This document shows positions 46,547-55,077 of a stretch of DNA of 64,000 nt, piece after piece. Numbering within the stretch: the stretch's first letter is position 1; each line of letters starts with the position of its first letter. This stretch comes from Paenimyroides tangerinum (lineage in GTDB: Bacteria; Bacteroidota; Bacteroidia; Flavobacteriales; Flavobacteriaceae), in the NCBI RefSeq assembly GCF_003865405.1, contig NZ_RQVQ01000014.1, forward strand, positions 1 to 64,000, written 5' to 3'. The notes under the pieces were generated by a model. The model was given only the letters and a program-made list of their open reading frames with translations. It ran no database searches and was not told the origin of the DNA. Made by a program: the position numbers and the translations under genes.

Positions 46547-48871
46547 TTATTTTTGCATCCCCAAATAGGTTCTAAAATAGCCACATTCTTTGATTAATTC
46601 TTGATAATATTTGGTATCGGAATAATCCTGTTTTAATCTTTTAAAACCGTCCCATTTCTTTACCATAACTTGGTCGTAATTATATCCCCAATAAGTACTT
46701 TGAGAAAAATATTCATTGAAATAAAATTCATTGCGTTCAACTTTTGCTAACATATATGAAATCTTTGCACGTTGCTCGTTATCTGATGCTGCTTGAAAAG
46801 CAATCTCATAATATTTTTTAGCTTGAGATAAATCAAATAATTTATACTGATTTTCTTTTGAAATATAATTACTTCCAGTTTCGCCAAAAATCGAATTATA
46901 ATAAAACGAACGAGCATTTCCGTAATATGAAGTATTGTAATATGCATTTGCAAGTAACAAGGCATTGTTATAAACATCATTGCCGACTTCGATATTTGTT
47001 TTTAATTCTTTCATTTTTCGAAGCATATCTAAACTCGAATACTTTACAGATTGCTTCGCCTGATGGTCACAATCGTTGCAATCTTTGATTTTTCCATTAA
47101 ACGGATTTCCGTAAAGTTCGCGTTTGTTGTAGTCAACGAAATCATAAGAATATGAATCCGTTTCGTAATTATACTGTCTTAACTTAATTGGATAGATTTT
47201 TTCAAACATCGCTATCGATTCTTCTAATTTACCAGCGTAATATAAATTTATGGCTCTACATTCGTAAATATCACTGATGTTATATGGATACAAGCCAACA
47301 AATAGTTCTTCCCAAGCAGTTTTGTTTTTCTTCAAAAAGAACTCTTCCATTGCCTGACCGTTATTTTCACTATCGTAAAAAACTTTGTTGGAATTTAATA
47401 ACTCAGCCATGACTTGGTTTCCTTGATTTTTATAAACCGAAGACAAATATTTTTTTACCCAATTGGTTGCATAATTAAAACGGAACGGATTATCGTATTT
47501 GATATTTTCAGGAACTTCATATAATAACCAATTTAAATCTTCAATTAAAGTTGCTTCTTCTTTCATTGAGATTGTCTTTACTTGCGAAACTTTATTAATT
47601 AATTGCATCAATCGGATTTGATTTTTTGCTAATTCATCTCCCGCTTTTATATAAATTTTAGCTTGATCGAATTGTTTTTCAGCAACTTTAAAATTTCCTT
47701 GAAAAATATTCAGATAACCGGTTGCAAAAAACCAAAGTTCTGGATTTTGAAGTAAATCAGGTTTTGAAGCGACTTCACTAATCCATTTGAATTGTTTTTG
47801 GTTGATTGCTTTTGCAACTTCTTTGTGATAATTTCCTGGATTAGAAATTGCTTTTTCTTGATAAACATTAATACTACTTTCTTGAATGTTCACCCAACGT
47901 GTCAATAAGAAATTGATATGCTCGCTCTTAGAGTCAATTTTATAAATCTCTTGCATTGCTTTAAATTCATCGGCATAATAACCATAAATAGCCCACATTG
48001 CTGCTTTAACTTCTTTACTCGGAACAGACTCAACTTGCTTTAAAAAAGCAGCTTCATCAACGGGTCTGAAATTGTACAAAGCTTCTTGACGTAACTGAGG
48101 AACTTCATCAAAAATCTCTGCAAATAAAACATTCGATTTATCGTAATCTTTTTTCTGATAATAAGCTCCAGCAACATAACCTAAAGCTCGATAATATAAA
48201 AGATTTTTAGATTGATTCTTTTTAGTTGCTTCAAAAAAAGAAACTGCATCATTTACATTATTAGAATAAAACTTAGCTTTCATTAATTGAAACCAAATTC
48301 TATTTTTATAAAATTCATCTTTATTTCCAAGGTTGTTAAAATAATCTTCGATGGTTGCAATTACTTTAGCATCTACTTTTTCTTGATTTCTATTTTCATA
48401 ATTCCAATAATAATATTGAGAAGTAGAATACTTTTCTACCTTTTTAGCAATTTGTAGAAACTCTAAAAAATTCTTAGCTTCTTTATTTTTTAAATTCAAC
48501 CCGTATTTTGCTCCAGAAATCGATTGTTTATTAATTAATTTTGGAATGTATTGCGCTGCCGTATCATTTAACAAATAATAAGCAACCGCTTCTTTAGGTT
48601 CAGATTTTCCGATATAATTAGACCAATCAGCTACAATATCATCACTAAATTTTGAAGTATAATCTTGTAATGGATTATAATCATAAAAAAAGTTATATGA
48701 ATCGTAAAACATGGGTTTATAAGATTTATCTACAAACGTTTCGGGTGCAAACATCGAATTAAAATCGTTGCCCCACCAGCCGTCTGCACAACCATAAGAA
48801 TAAACTCCGTAACTAAAAACGGAAGTTAAACTAATAGCGATTAACGATTTTCTTAAAAAATTCATTTTCAT
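46547..48871 (-). CDS. Large exported protein, paralogue B of a tandem pair
   Basis: From the ATG at 48871 the product has 774 residues (ATG at 48865 also possible); ten further in-frame residues upstream are unlikely because they precede the signal sequence. It parallels paralogue A throughout: SDDIVADWSNYIGKSEPKEA against SDFVSDWSNYIGKSESKEA, then AKYGLNLKNKEAKNFLEFLQ and NPFNGKIKDCNDCDHQAK. The start lies inside the upstream lipoprotein gene (41-base overlap), so the two are probably coupled. Helical repeats suggest a protein-binding scaffold; function unknown. Confidence 0.78.
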   Translation of the reverse strand: MKMNFLRKSLIAISLTSVFSYGVYSYGCADGWWGNDFNSMFAPETFVDKSYKPMFYDSYNFFYDYNPLQDYTSKFSDDIVADWSNYIGKSEPKEAVAYYLLNDTAAQYIPKLINKQSISGAKYGLNLKNKEAKNFLEFLQIAKKVEKYSTSQYYYWNYENRNQEKVDAKVIATIEDYFNNLGNKDEFYKNRIWFQLMKAKFYSNNVNDAVSFFEATKKNQSKNLLYYRALGYVAGAYYQKKDYDKSNVLFAEIFDEVPQLRQEALYNFRPVDEAAFLKQVESVPSKEVKAAMWAIYGYYADEFKAMQEIYKIDSKSEHINFLLTRWVNIQESSINVYQEKAISNPGNYHKEVAKAINQKQFKWISEVASKPDLLQNPELWFFATGYLNIFQGNFKVAEKQFDQAKIYIKAGDELAKNQIRLMQLINKVSQVKTISMKEEATLIEDLNWLLYEVPENIKYDNPFRFNYATNWVKKYLSSVYKNQGNQVMAELLNSNKVFYDSENNGQAMEEFFLKKNKTAWEELFVGLYPYNISDIYECRAINLYYAGKLEESIAMFEKIYPIKLRQYNYETDSYSYDFVDYNKRELYGNPFNGKIKDCNDCDHQAKQSVKYSSLDMLRKMKELKTNIEVGNDVYNNALLLANAYYNTSYYGNARSFYYNSIFGETGSNYISKENQYKLFDLSQAKKYYEIAFQAASDNEQRAKISYMLAKVERNEFYFNEYFSQSTYWGYNYDQVMVKKWDGFKRLKQDYSDTKYYQELIKECGYFRTYLGMQK

Positions 48872-49829
48872 AGTAATTGGTATTGGTTTTATCGAAATCA
48901 TAAAAAATTATTTCGTTTGGATTTTCTTTCATATTTTCACTCAAATCCGTAATCATTTCCTCAACTTGCTTGGCTGTTGTACTTTCGATTTTTACAATGT
49001 CGCCTTTTTTGAAATAACTACCAAAATAAGAATTTGATTCTTGAACTAAATAACGGTTTTTATCTATTTTTTTGAAATTTGGAATCGTATCTAATTGTTC
49101 AATTCTAATTCTGCTAATCAGATTAATCGGTTTTCTATCTCGCGTGTGAACCAACCATGAATAAACGGGTAAAGCAATATTTAATTTGAGTGGATAATCT
49201 CTTAAACTTTTGATATAATTCTTAGCAACTTCTCTGTCGTAAATTGAATTTAAAGAATCAGCAGCAATTTTTCCCATATTGTAATACATCAAAACACCTT
49301 CATCAACATTCGGAACACCAGTTTTTTCGAAATATTTTACTTGATGTAAACGAATGGTTGCGCTCAGTTTCAAATTTGTCTGTTTTTTAATTTCATCGAC
49401 CAATGCAAAAAACTGTTCTTTACTATTTAAACTCCAATCGCAATCTAATTGAATTTCGTTCATTGAAATTTGATTTTTCTCGTTGATTTGATTGATGTAT
49501 TTGACAATGTTCGCCGCCAGTTCTTTTACATCTAAATTAGGAATGAGAACCACTTCGTTCTTAATATAAACCACCGGAATAACTTGTAAATTTTTAGGAA
49601 TTGAATCAAAAGTAATTGCCGAAATCGGAACGGGAATTCCACCTTTTAGACCAACATCAAAATAACGAACATACATTTTATTGATTTGATTTTGCGCTAA
49701 GAAATCACGTTCTGAAGCATCCATTTTAAAATTTGTTTTCCAATAATAAAAGGACATATCAATATCGTCGTCTTTCTTAGTACAACTTATACAAACGATT
49801 AAAACAAAAAGCCAATATATTTTTTTCAT
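48831..49829 (-). CDS. Lipoprotein, possible TIM-barrel glycosidase-like protein
   Basis: A 332-residue product with a lipoprotein signal (MKKIYWLFVLIVCISC, Cys at residue 16). The body contains EIQLDCDWSLNSKEQFFALV, TNLKLSATIRLHQVKYF, GVLMYYNMGKI and NIALPVYSWLVH, strand-like segments with acidic ends in the order seen in TIM-barrel glycosidases and DUF3142-type proteins. No catalytic pair is sure. The first ten codons and the leader are identical to those of the next upstream gene (43-base repeat). The end overlaps paralogue B. Confidence 0.65.
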   Translation of the reverse strand: MKKIYWLFVLIVCISCTKKDDDIDMSFYYWKTNFKMDASERDFLAQNQINKMYVRYFDVGLKGGIPVPISAITFDSIPKNLQVIPVVYIKNEVVLIPNLDVKELAANIVKYINQINEKNQISMNEIQLDCDWSLNSKEQFFALVDEIKKQTNLKLSATIRLHQVKYFEKTGVPNVDEGVLMYYNMGKIAADSLNSIYDREVAKNYIKSLRDYPLKLNIALPVYSWLVHTRDRKPINLISRIRIEQLDTIPNFKKIDKNRYLVQESNSYFGSYFKKGDIVKIESTTAKQVEEMITDLSENMKENPNEIIFYDFDKTNTNYYENEFFKKIVNRY

Positions 49830-49842
49830 AGATTAAATTTAC
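49800..49842 (-). repeat. 43-bp direct repeat, copy 1 (leader plus signal-peptide start)
   Basis: Identical over 43 bases to 50283-50325. It covers 13 bases upstream of the ATG at 49829 and the first ten codons (MKKIYWLFVL). The two flanks then diverge fully. Confidence 0.9.
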
Positions 49843-49844
49843 GA

Positions 49845-50312
49845 TTAATCTCTATTCCTAACTAAAACCATTTTGAAAAAAAAGGGTTTATACTCGAAAT
49901 CAATAATTTTGAATTTTTCGACTAATTTTCGATTCTGATAAAATATAAGAAATGATTCATTTTTAATTTTTTTGATTTTATATTGATAGATGTTCTTTTC
50001 TTCTAAAACTTTAGCTGCAATCATACCATGAGTACCATCTACATAATGCATTGAACTAATCCCTAAAGTTTTCTTAGATAAAAAACTCCATGTTATAAAT
50101 GCTTTAAAATCATTAAAAAATGAAGTATTATTACTTAAAACCAAAGTATCTTTTGAATGATAATCTTCATTTTTATGACCATAATATAAAATACTCCCAA
50201 ACTCATCTTGACTTTTGATAAAAGAAATGAATTCAGTTTTAAAATCAGATTTGGTTTGAGCATGATTTAAAGAAGAAATCAATAAAACAAAAAGCCAATA
50301 TATTTTTTTCAT
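49845..50312 (-). CDS. Small exported protein of unknown function
   Basis: A 155-residue product with signal peptide (MKKIYWLFVLLISSLNHAQ, cut before TKSDFK). The body has SIHYVDGTHGMIAAKVLEEK-like and FLIFYQNRKLVEKFKIIDF segments; no domain recognised. It comes 15 bases before the TIM-barrel lipoprotein on the same strand. Its first ten codons are the same DNA as those of that neighbour. Confidence 0.65.
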   Translation of the reverse strand: MKKIYWLFVLLISSLNHAQTKSDFKTEFISFIKSQDEFGSILYYGHKNEDYHSKDTLVLSNNTSFFNDFKAFITWSFLSKKTLGISSMHYVDGTHGMIAAKVLEEKNIYQYKIKKIKNESFLIFYQNRKLVEKFKIIDFEYKPFFFKMVLVRNRD

Positions 50313-50325
50313 AGATTAAATTTAC
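50283..50325 (-). repeat. 43-bp direct repeat, copy 2
   Basis: Exact copy of 49800-49842, 483 bases away, at the start of the small exported-protein gene (ATG at 50312). Confidence 0.9.
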
Positions 50326-50341
50326 AAAAATAAACGCATAA

Positions 50342-50375
50342 AAAAACCGCTTCAGAAAAATCTGAAACGGTTTTT
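50342..50375 (-). terminator. Terminator after the S46 peptidase gene
   Basis: On the minus strand AAAAACCGTTTCAGA pairs with TCTGAAGCGGTTTTT around a 4-base loop, with one G-U pair that is a mismatch on the plus strand, so the RNA is from the minus strand. Confidence 0.88.
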
Positions 50376-50397
50376 AAAATTTATTGCAAAATATGAA

Positions 50398-52554
50398 TTA
50401 CTTCACGATTGTCATTTCTTCAATTAAGTTTGTTGCTCCTGCGTATTTATCGATAACGAATAAAACGTAACGGATATCAACATTAATTGTACGTTGTAAT
50501 TTAGGATCGAAAATTACGTCACCAGCCATAGCTTCAATGTTTCCGTCGAAAGCTAAACCGATTAACTCCCCTTTTCCGTTCAATACTGGAGAACCTGAGT
50601 TACCACCAGTAATATCGTGATCCGTTAAGAAATTCACGTGTAAAGAACCATCTTTATCAGCGTAAGGACCGTAATCTTTAGCATTGTATAAATCAATTAA
50701 ACGTTGAGGATTTTCGAATTCTTCGTCACCTGCTTTGTGTTTAGCGATTGTTCCATCTAAAGTTGTGTACCAGTTTTCTGTAGCATCATTTACTTTATTT
50801 CCTCTTGGTAAGTCACGAACTGTACCATAAGTTAAACGTAAAGTTGAATTTGCATCTGGATAGTATTTTTTATCTGGATTTGCTTTTCTCAAACCATCAA
50901 CTAATAAACGGTAAGACTTTTGGTAATCGTTTTGTAACGCTTTTACGTTATCTGGAACTGTGTTATATTGTCTTACTAAATCAGTAGATAATTTAAATAA
51001 TTCATCATTATTTACTAAATCAGCATTTGGATTATTTAAGAAAGCTAATGCTTTTTCTTCTGAGGCAAAAATACTGTTAGCAAATGCATTATTAATATAA
51101 GAAGTAAAATCGTTATTTGATTTTGAACCAATCTCTTTTACATAAGGAGCAATTTCATATCCAGTAGATTTAGATGCATATAAACCTAATTGTTTAGCCA
51201 TCATTTCTTGTTCTAATGGCATATACATCGTTGCATAAGCTTCTTTAATTGCTTCTTCTAAAGCTGGTTTCATTTGAGCTTTTGTAGCATCATCTGCTGT
51301 GATATATTGTAAGAAAGCATTTCCGAAACTATATGGTAAAGCTCCCATATCAGAAGCACGAATTAAAGCTAAAGATAAATAATTATCGTGACGCGATTTT
51401 TCGTTTGTAGCTGCGTAATATGCATTAATATCTTTAATTACATTTCCGTAAACTTCTTTATTTTCTTTTTTGTTCGCCCACTTATCAAAAGCTTTTTCTT
51501 CTTTTGTTTTCTTATCAACTGTTTTGTGCTCTTTTAAAGCATCAATCATACCTTGACGATTTTTCCAGTAGTTTGCAATACTAGCATATTTACTAGCATA
51601 GTTTAAACGTACTTCATCGTTTTGGTCCATATATTTTTTCATCACATCCATTCCTAACTTAGAACCTTCAACCCAAGCAGGATAAGCGAATGAAACATTT
51701 TGAGCGATTCCTTGAGCTGGCATCCAACGGTTTGTACGACCTGGATAACCTAAAATCATTGAGAAATCTCCTTCTTGAACTCCAGCCATAGAAACAGGTA
51801 AATGATGTTTCGGTTTCATTGGAATGTTATTTGGAGAATATGGTGCTGGATTTCCGTTAGCATCTGTGTAAACTCTAAATAATGAGAAATCTCCTGTATG
51901 ACGTGGCCATTCCCAGTTGTCTGTATCTCCACCGTATTTACCAATTGCATTTGGAGGCGTTCCAACTAAACGAACATCTTCGAAATCTTGGTAAACAAAG
52001 TAGTAATATTCATTTCCTTGAAAGAAAGAACGAACAGAAACTGTGTATTTTCCACCTTCGTTGTTTTCTTTTTCAATTTTAGCAATTTCTTCTTTAATTG
52101 CTTTTTCGCGTTCAGCTTCAGTCATTTTAGGATTTGTAACACCTAAAATACGTTTTGAAACATCATCCATACGAACGAAGAAACGAACAGAAATTTCTTT
52201 TGGAGCACGCTCTTCAGCTTTGTTTTTAGCCCAAAATCCGTTTGTTAAGATATCGTCTTGAGGTGTAGATAATTCAGCAATTTTATCATATCCACAGTGG
52301 TGATTAGTCAAAACTAAACCTTGGTTAGAAATAATTTCTGCAGTACATCCACCATCAAATTGTACAATTGCATCTTTTAATGAATTGTTGTTGATGCTGT
52401 AAATTTCTTCAGCTGTTAACTGAAGTCCCATTTTTTGCATATCGCGGTGATTTAAACGCTCAATGAACATTAAAAACCACATTCCTTCGTCAGCTTTTAC
52501 TTTTAATGGTAATGCCATCAAAGCAACTGTTAAGAACAGAACTAATTTTTTCAT
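50398..52554 (-). CDS. S46-family dipeptidyl-peptidase (DPP7-like)
   Basis: The 718-residue periplasmic serine peptidase starts at the ATG at 52554 with signal peptide KLVLFLTVALMALPLKVKA, then DEGMW as in the family. The catalytic triad is visible: His85 in TNHHCGYD, Asp near 225 in GGDTDNWEWPRH, Ser653 in TGGNSGSPV. S46 peptidases release dipeptides from peptides and feed peptide-using Bacteroidota. The specificity position is glycine (LAFDGNIEAM), which points to DPP7-like hydrophobic preference over the acidic DPP11; from family knowledge, not proved. The gene has its own promoter and terminator. Confidence 0.93.
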   Translation of the reverse strand: MKKLVLFLTVALMALPLKVKADEGMWFLMFIERLNHRDMQKMGLQLTAEEIYSINNNSLKDAIVQFDGGCTAEIISNQGLVLTNHHCGYDKIAELSTPQDDILTNGFWAKNKAEERAPKEISVRFFVRMDDVSKRILGVTNPKMTEAEREKAIKEEIAKIEKENNEGGKYTVSVRSFFQGNEYYYFVYQDFEDVRLVGTPPNAIGKYGGDTDNWEWPRHTGDFSLFRVYTDANGNPAPYSPNNIPMKPKHHLPVSMAGVQEGDFSMILGYPGRTNRWMPAQGIAQNVSFAYPAWVEGSKLGMDVMKKYMDQNDEVRLNYASKYASIANYWKNRQGMIDALKEHKTVDKKTKEEKAFDKWANKKENKEVYGNVIKDINAYYAATNEKSRHDNYLSLALIRASDMGALPYSFGNAFLQYITADDATKAQMKPALEEAIKEAYATMYMPLEQEMMAKQLGLYASKSTGYEIAPYVKEIGSKSNNDFTSYINNAFANSIFASEEKALAFLNNPNADLVNNDELFKLSTDLVRQYNTVPDNVKALQNDYQKSYRLLVDGLRKANPDKKYYPDANSTLRLTYGTVRDLPRGNKVNDATENWYTTLDGTIAKHKAGDEEFENPQRLIDLYNAKDYGPYADKDGSLHVNFLTDHDITGGNSGSPVLNGKGELIGLAFDGNIEAMAGDVIFDPKLQRTINVDIRYVLFVIDKYAGATNLIEEMTIVK

Positions 52555-52578
52555 ATTATAATTAAATGATTTCAAATG

Positions 52579-52609
52579 CGAAGATAAATGATTTTATAAA
52601 AAAAACGAA
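52579..52609 (-). promoter_or_regulatory. Promoter of the S46 peptidase gene
   Basis: TTCG (52606-52609), 19 bases, TATCTTCG (52579-52586) on the minus strand, a C-for-T variant of both Bacteroidota boxes with exact spacing, 25 bases before the ATG at 52554. It supports that start over one seven codons upstream. Confidence 0.65.
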
Positions 52610-52696
52610 TTATATCTAAAGGAAACCGATTTTTTAACTTATTTTTTTATTTTTAGAACACATTAAATGGTGAAATTTTAAGATTCCTCAAAAATA

Positions 52697-53974
52697 TTAT
52701 TCATAATAAGTATATTCAAACAACATTTTTTCAGTTTCATTTCCACTTACATAAACGATAGATTCAACAAGTCCGAGAGAATTTAAAATAGCTGTAGTTT
52801 TTCCAGTTGAATTTGAATTTTTTGAAACAATTTCAATTTTTGAATCATTTATTTTAGTGACTTTATATTCGATTGATTGCATTATTTCACCATCCTGAAA
52901 TGATGTATATTTATTGGTAAATGGAAATTTGCCAAGTTCTGAATGACAATTCATTGAACTTAGTTCGTTATTTATGTAATAATTTACACATCCTTTTTCG
53001 ATTTTTTCTTCAACCATTGAGTTTTGCTCTTCATAACCTGCGTCGCCTTTCATTATCAAAATACGTTTACTTAATAATACACCATCTTTTAATGTATAAA
53101 ATGAAGTTTCTTCTCCACCGCCTAAATCAGAAGTAAAAAAAAGTTGATTATCGTTATAGCTGATTTTATCAATTCTATCGTCATTAACTATTGTTTTTAG
53201 AATTCCATTTTCATAGATAAATTCGATAGAATAATAAACGTTTTTTCCGTCATCCCCAAAGTGATTTACTTTTGTTGGTTGTTCAAATTCATTTAAAAAA
53301 ATTTGTTCGTATTTTATTTTTTTTCCTTTTGAATTTACTTCATAACCCGTAATCGTTTTTACTTTCGTTTGATTTTCATTTAAAACCAAATAACCGCTAA
53401 TTGTAAGAACCTCGGAAACCGAATATTTTTTTAGAAAACGATTCATTACTTTTCTTGAATTTTCAGTGAAATTATCATTCTTAGAAAGTTGTGAAATTTC
53501 CTTTTTTTGTAATTCAGAATTTGTGATATAAGACGATTTCTTTTTTTGTCCTAATTGTTCTGAAACAAACTCAGTTGATAAACGAATACCTTCTTGAATT
53601 TTTAACTTATCATTCGGTTTTCCGTTCCAAAACGCAACGGCTCCATACGAACTATCCAAATCGCTTACATCGATAAATTGCCCATTCTCTAAACGAATAT
53701 AACTTTGCTTGGTAATGTGATTTAGATTAAAATCTTTTGAATTGAAATTTTTTTGAAGTTCTTTCTTCTCGATATCATCATCAGCAATGCTATAACCATC
53801 ATTCTGACTTTGGATTTGAATTAAAAAAACTTGAGGTTTTCCGGATTTGATTTGTAAGGTATCAATCGAAGAAGTATTATAAGAATCTTCTACAACATCG
53901 ATAATTGTTACATCTTGAGCTTGACTCTTCATCGATATTAATAATAAAGAAATAAATAAAATTTTGATTTTCAT
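52697..53974 (-). CDS. Exported protein of unknown function
   Basis: From the ATG at 53974 the protein has 425 residues with signal peptide (KIKILFISLLLISMKSQAQ). The N-terminal part (about 20-130) ends in GAVAFWNGKPNDKLKIQEG. The rest is built from short beta pairs such as KVKTITGYEVNSKGKKIKYE, IEFIYENGILKTIV and SISYNDNQLFF-like repeats, similar in style to YD- or MORN-like strand repeats. No catalytic motif. It stands between obg and the S46 gene with a terminator-free 121-base gap after it. Confidence 0.65.
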   Translation of the reverse strand: MKIKILFISLLLISMKSQAQDVTIIDVVEDSYNTSSIDTLQIKSGKPQVFLIQIQSQNDGYSIADDDIEKKELQKNFNSKDFNLNHITKQSYIRLENGQFIDVSDLDSSYGAVAFWNGKPNDKLKIQEGIRLSTEFVSEQLGQKKKSSYITNSELQKKEISQLSKNDNFTENSRKVMNRFLKKYSVSEVLTISGYLVLNENQTKVKTITGYEVNSKGKKIKYEQIFLNEFEQPTKVNHFGDDGKNVYYSIEFIYENGILKTIVNDDRIDKISYNDNQLFFTSDLGGGEETSFYTLKDGVLLSKRILIMKGDAGYEEQNSMVEEKIEKGCVNYYINNELSSMNCHSELGKFPFTNKYTSFQDGEIMQSIEYKVTKINDSKIEIVSKNSNSTGKTTAILNSLGLVESIVYVSGNETEKMLFEYTYYE

Positions 53975-54017
53975 ATCCAATTTATAAGGTTGGTTTTCAA
54001 TATTAAAGATATAAAAA

Positions 54018-54041
54018 AAGTCCCTTCAAACGAAGAGACTT
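54018..54041 (-). terminator. Terminator after obg
   Basis: On the minus strand AAGTCTCTTC pairs with GAAGGGACTT around GTTT with one G-U pair, followed by TTTTTTT. Confidence 0.82.
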
Positions 54042-54046
54042 AAATT

Positions 54047-55048
54047 TTATTTATTTAGCATCAACCAAAGTTTATCTTTTAATTCAGTTAAACCTTGTTG
54101 CGCAACCGATGAAATAAACATATACGGAATGTCACCAAAGTCTTTATCTAATTGAACGCTCATTTCAACTTTTAATTCATCATCTAACATATCAGATTTT
54201 GAAATGGCAATTAAGCGATCTTTATCTAACATTTCTGGATTGTAACGACGTAATTCGTCTAATAAAATATCGTATTCTTTTTTGATATCTTTTGCATCAG
54301 CCGGAACCAAGAACAATAATGTTGAATTACGTTCAATGTGACGTAAGAAATAATGTCCTAAACCTTTTCCTTCTGCTGCACCTTCGATAATTCCAGGAAT
54401 ATCAGCAATTACAAACGATTTAAATTCGCGATAAGCAACAATTCCTAAATTTGGTTTTAAGGTTGTAAACGGATAATCACCGATTTTAGGTTTTGCCGAA
54501 GTTAATACGGACAATAAAGTTGATTTTCCAGCATTCGGAAATCCTACCAAACCAACATCAGCAAGAACTTTTAATTCTAAAATAATATCTAACTCTTCAC
54601 CAGCAATACCAGGTTGCGAATAACGTGGTGTTTGATTTGTTGAACTTCTAAAGTGCCAGTTTCCTAATCCACCTTTTCCTCCTTTAGCTAAAATTCTCTT
54701 TTCGCCATTTTCAGTAATTTCAAACAAAACTTCCCCAGTTTCTTTGTCTTTAACAACGGTACCTAATGGAACTTCAAGATATCTATCTACTCCGTCAGAC
54801 CCTGTACTACGAGCACTTCCTCCATCACCTCCGTGACCAGCTTTGATATGACGGGCAAATTTCAAGTGATATAAAGTCCATAAACTTTCGTTACCTACTA
54901 AATAAACGTGTCCACCACGTCCACCATCACCTCCGTCAGGTCCACCTTTTTCGATAAACTTTTCACGATGTAAATGCGTTGAACCTTTACCACCTTTACC
55001 AGATGCTACATATATTTTTACGTAATCTACGAAATTTCCTTCTGTCAT
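54047..55048 (-). CDS. obg: GTPase Obg (CgtA)
   Basis: Obg, 333 residues, helps large-subunit assembly and links growth to nucleotide state. The Obg domain (1-158) is glycine-rich ([38 protein letters not shown]); the G domain follows with [35 protein letters not shown] and ISKSDM. It has no long C-terminal extension. It lies 29 bases after the CBS-domain membrane protein gene. Confidence 0.97.
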   Translation of the reverse strand: MTEGNFVDYVKIYVASGKGGKGSTHLHREKFIEKGGPDGGDGGRGGHVYLVGNESLWTLYHLKFARHIKAGHGGDGGSARSTGSDGVDRYLEVPLGTVVKDKETGEVLFEITENGEKRILAKGGKGGLGNWHFRSSTNQTPRYSQPGIAGEELDIILELKVLADVGLVGFPNAGKSTLLSVLTSAKPKIGDYPFTTLKPNLGIVAYREFKSFVIADIPGIIEGAAEGKGLGHYFLRHIERNSTLLFLVPADAKDIKKEYDILLDELRRYNPEMLDKDRLIAISKSDMLDDELKVEMSVQLDKDFGDIPYMFISSVAQQGLTELKDKLWLMLNK

Positions 55049-55077
55049 TTTATTCTTTTTTACTTGATAAAATCAAG

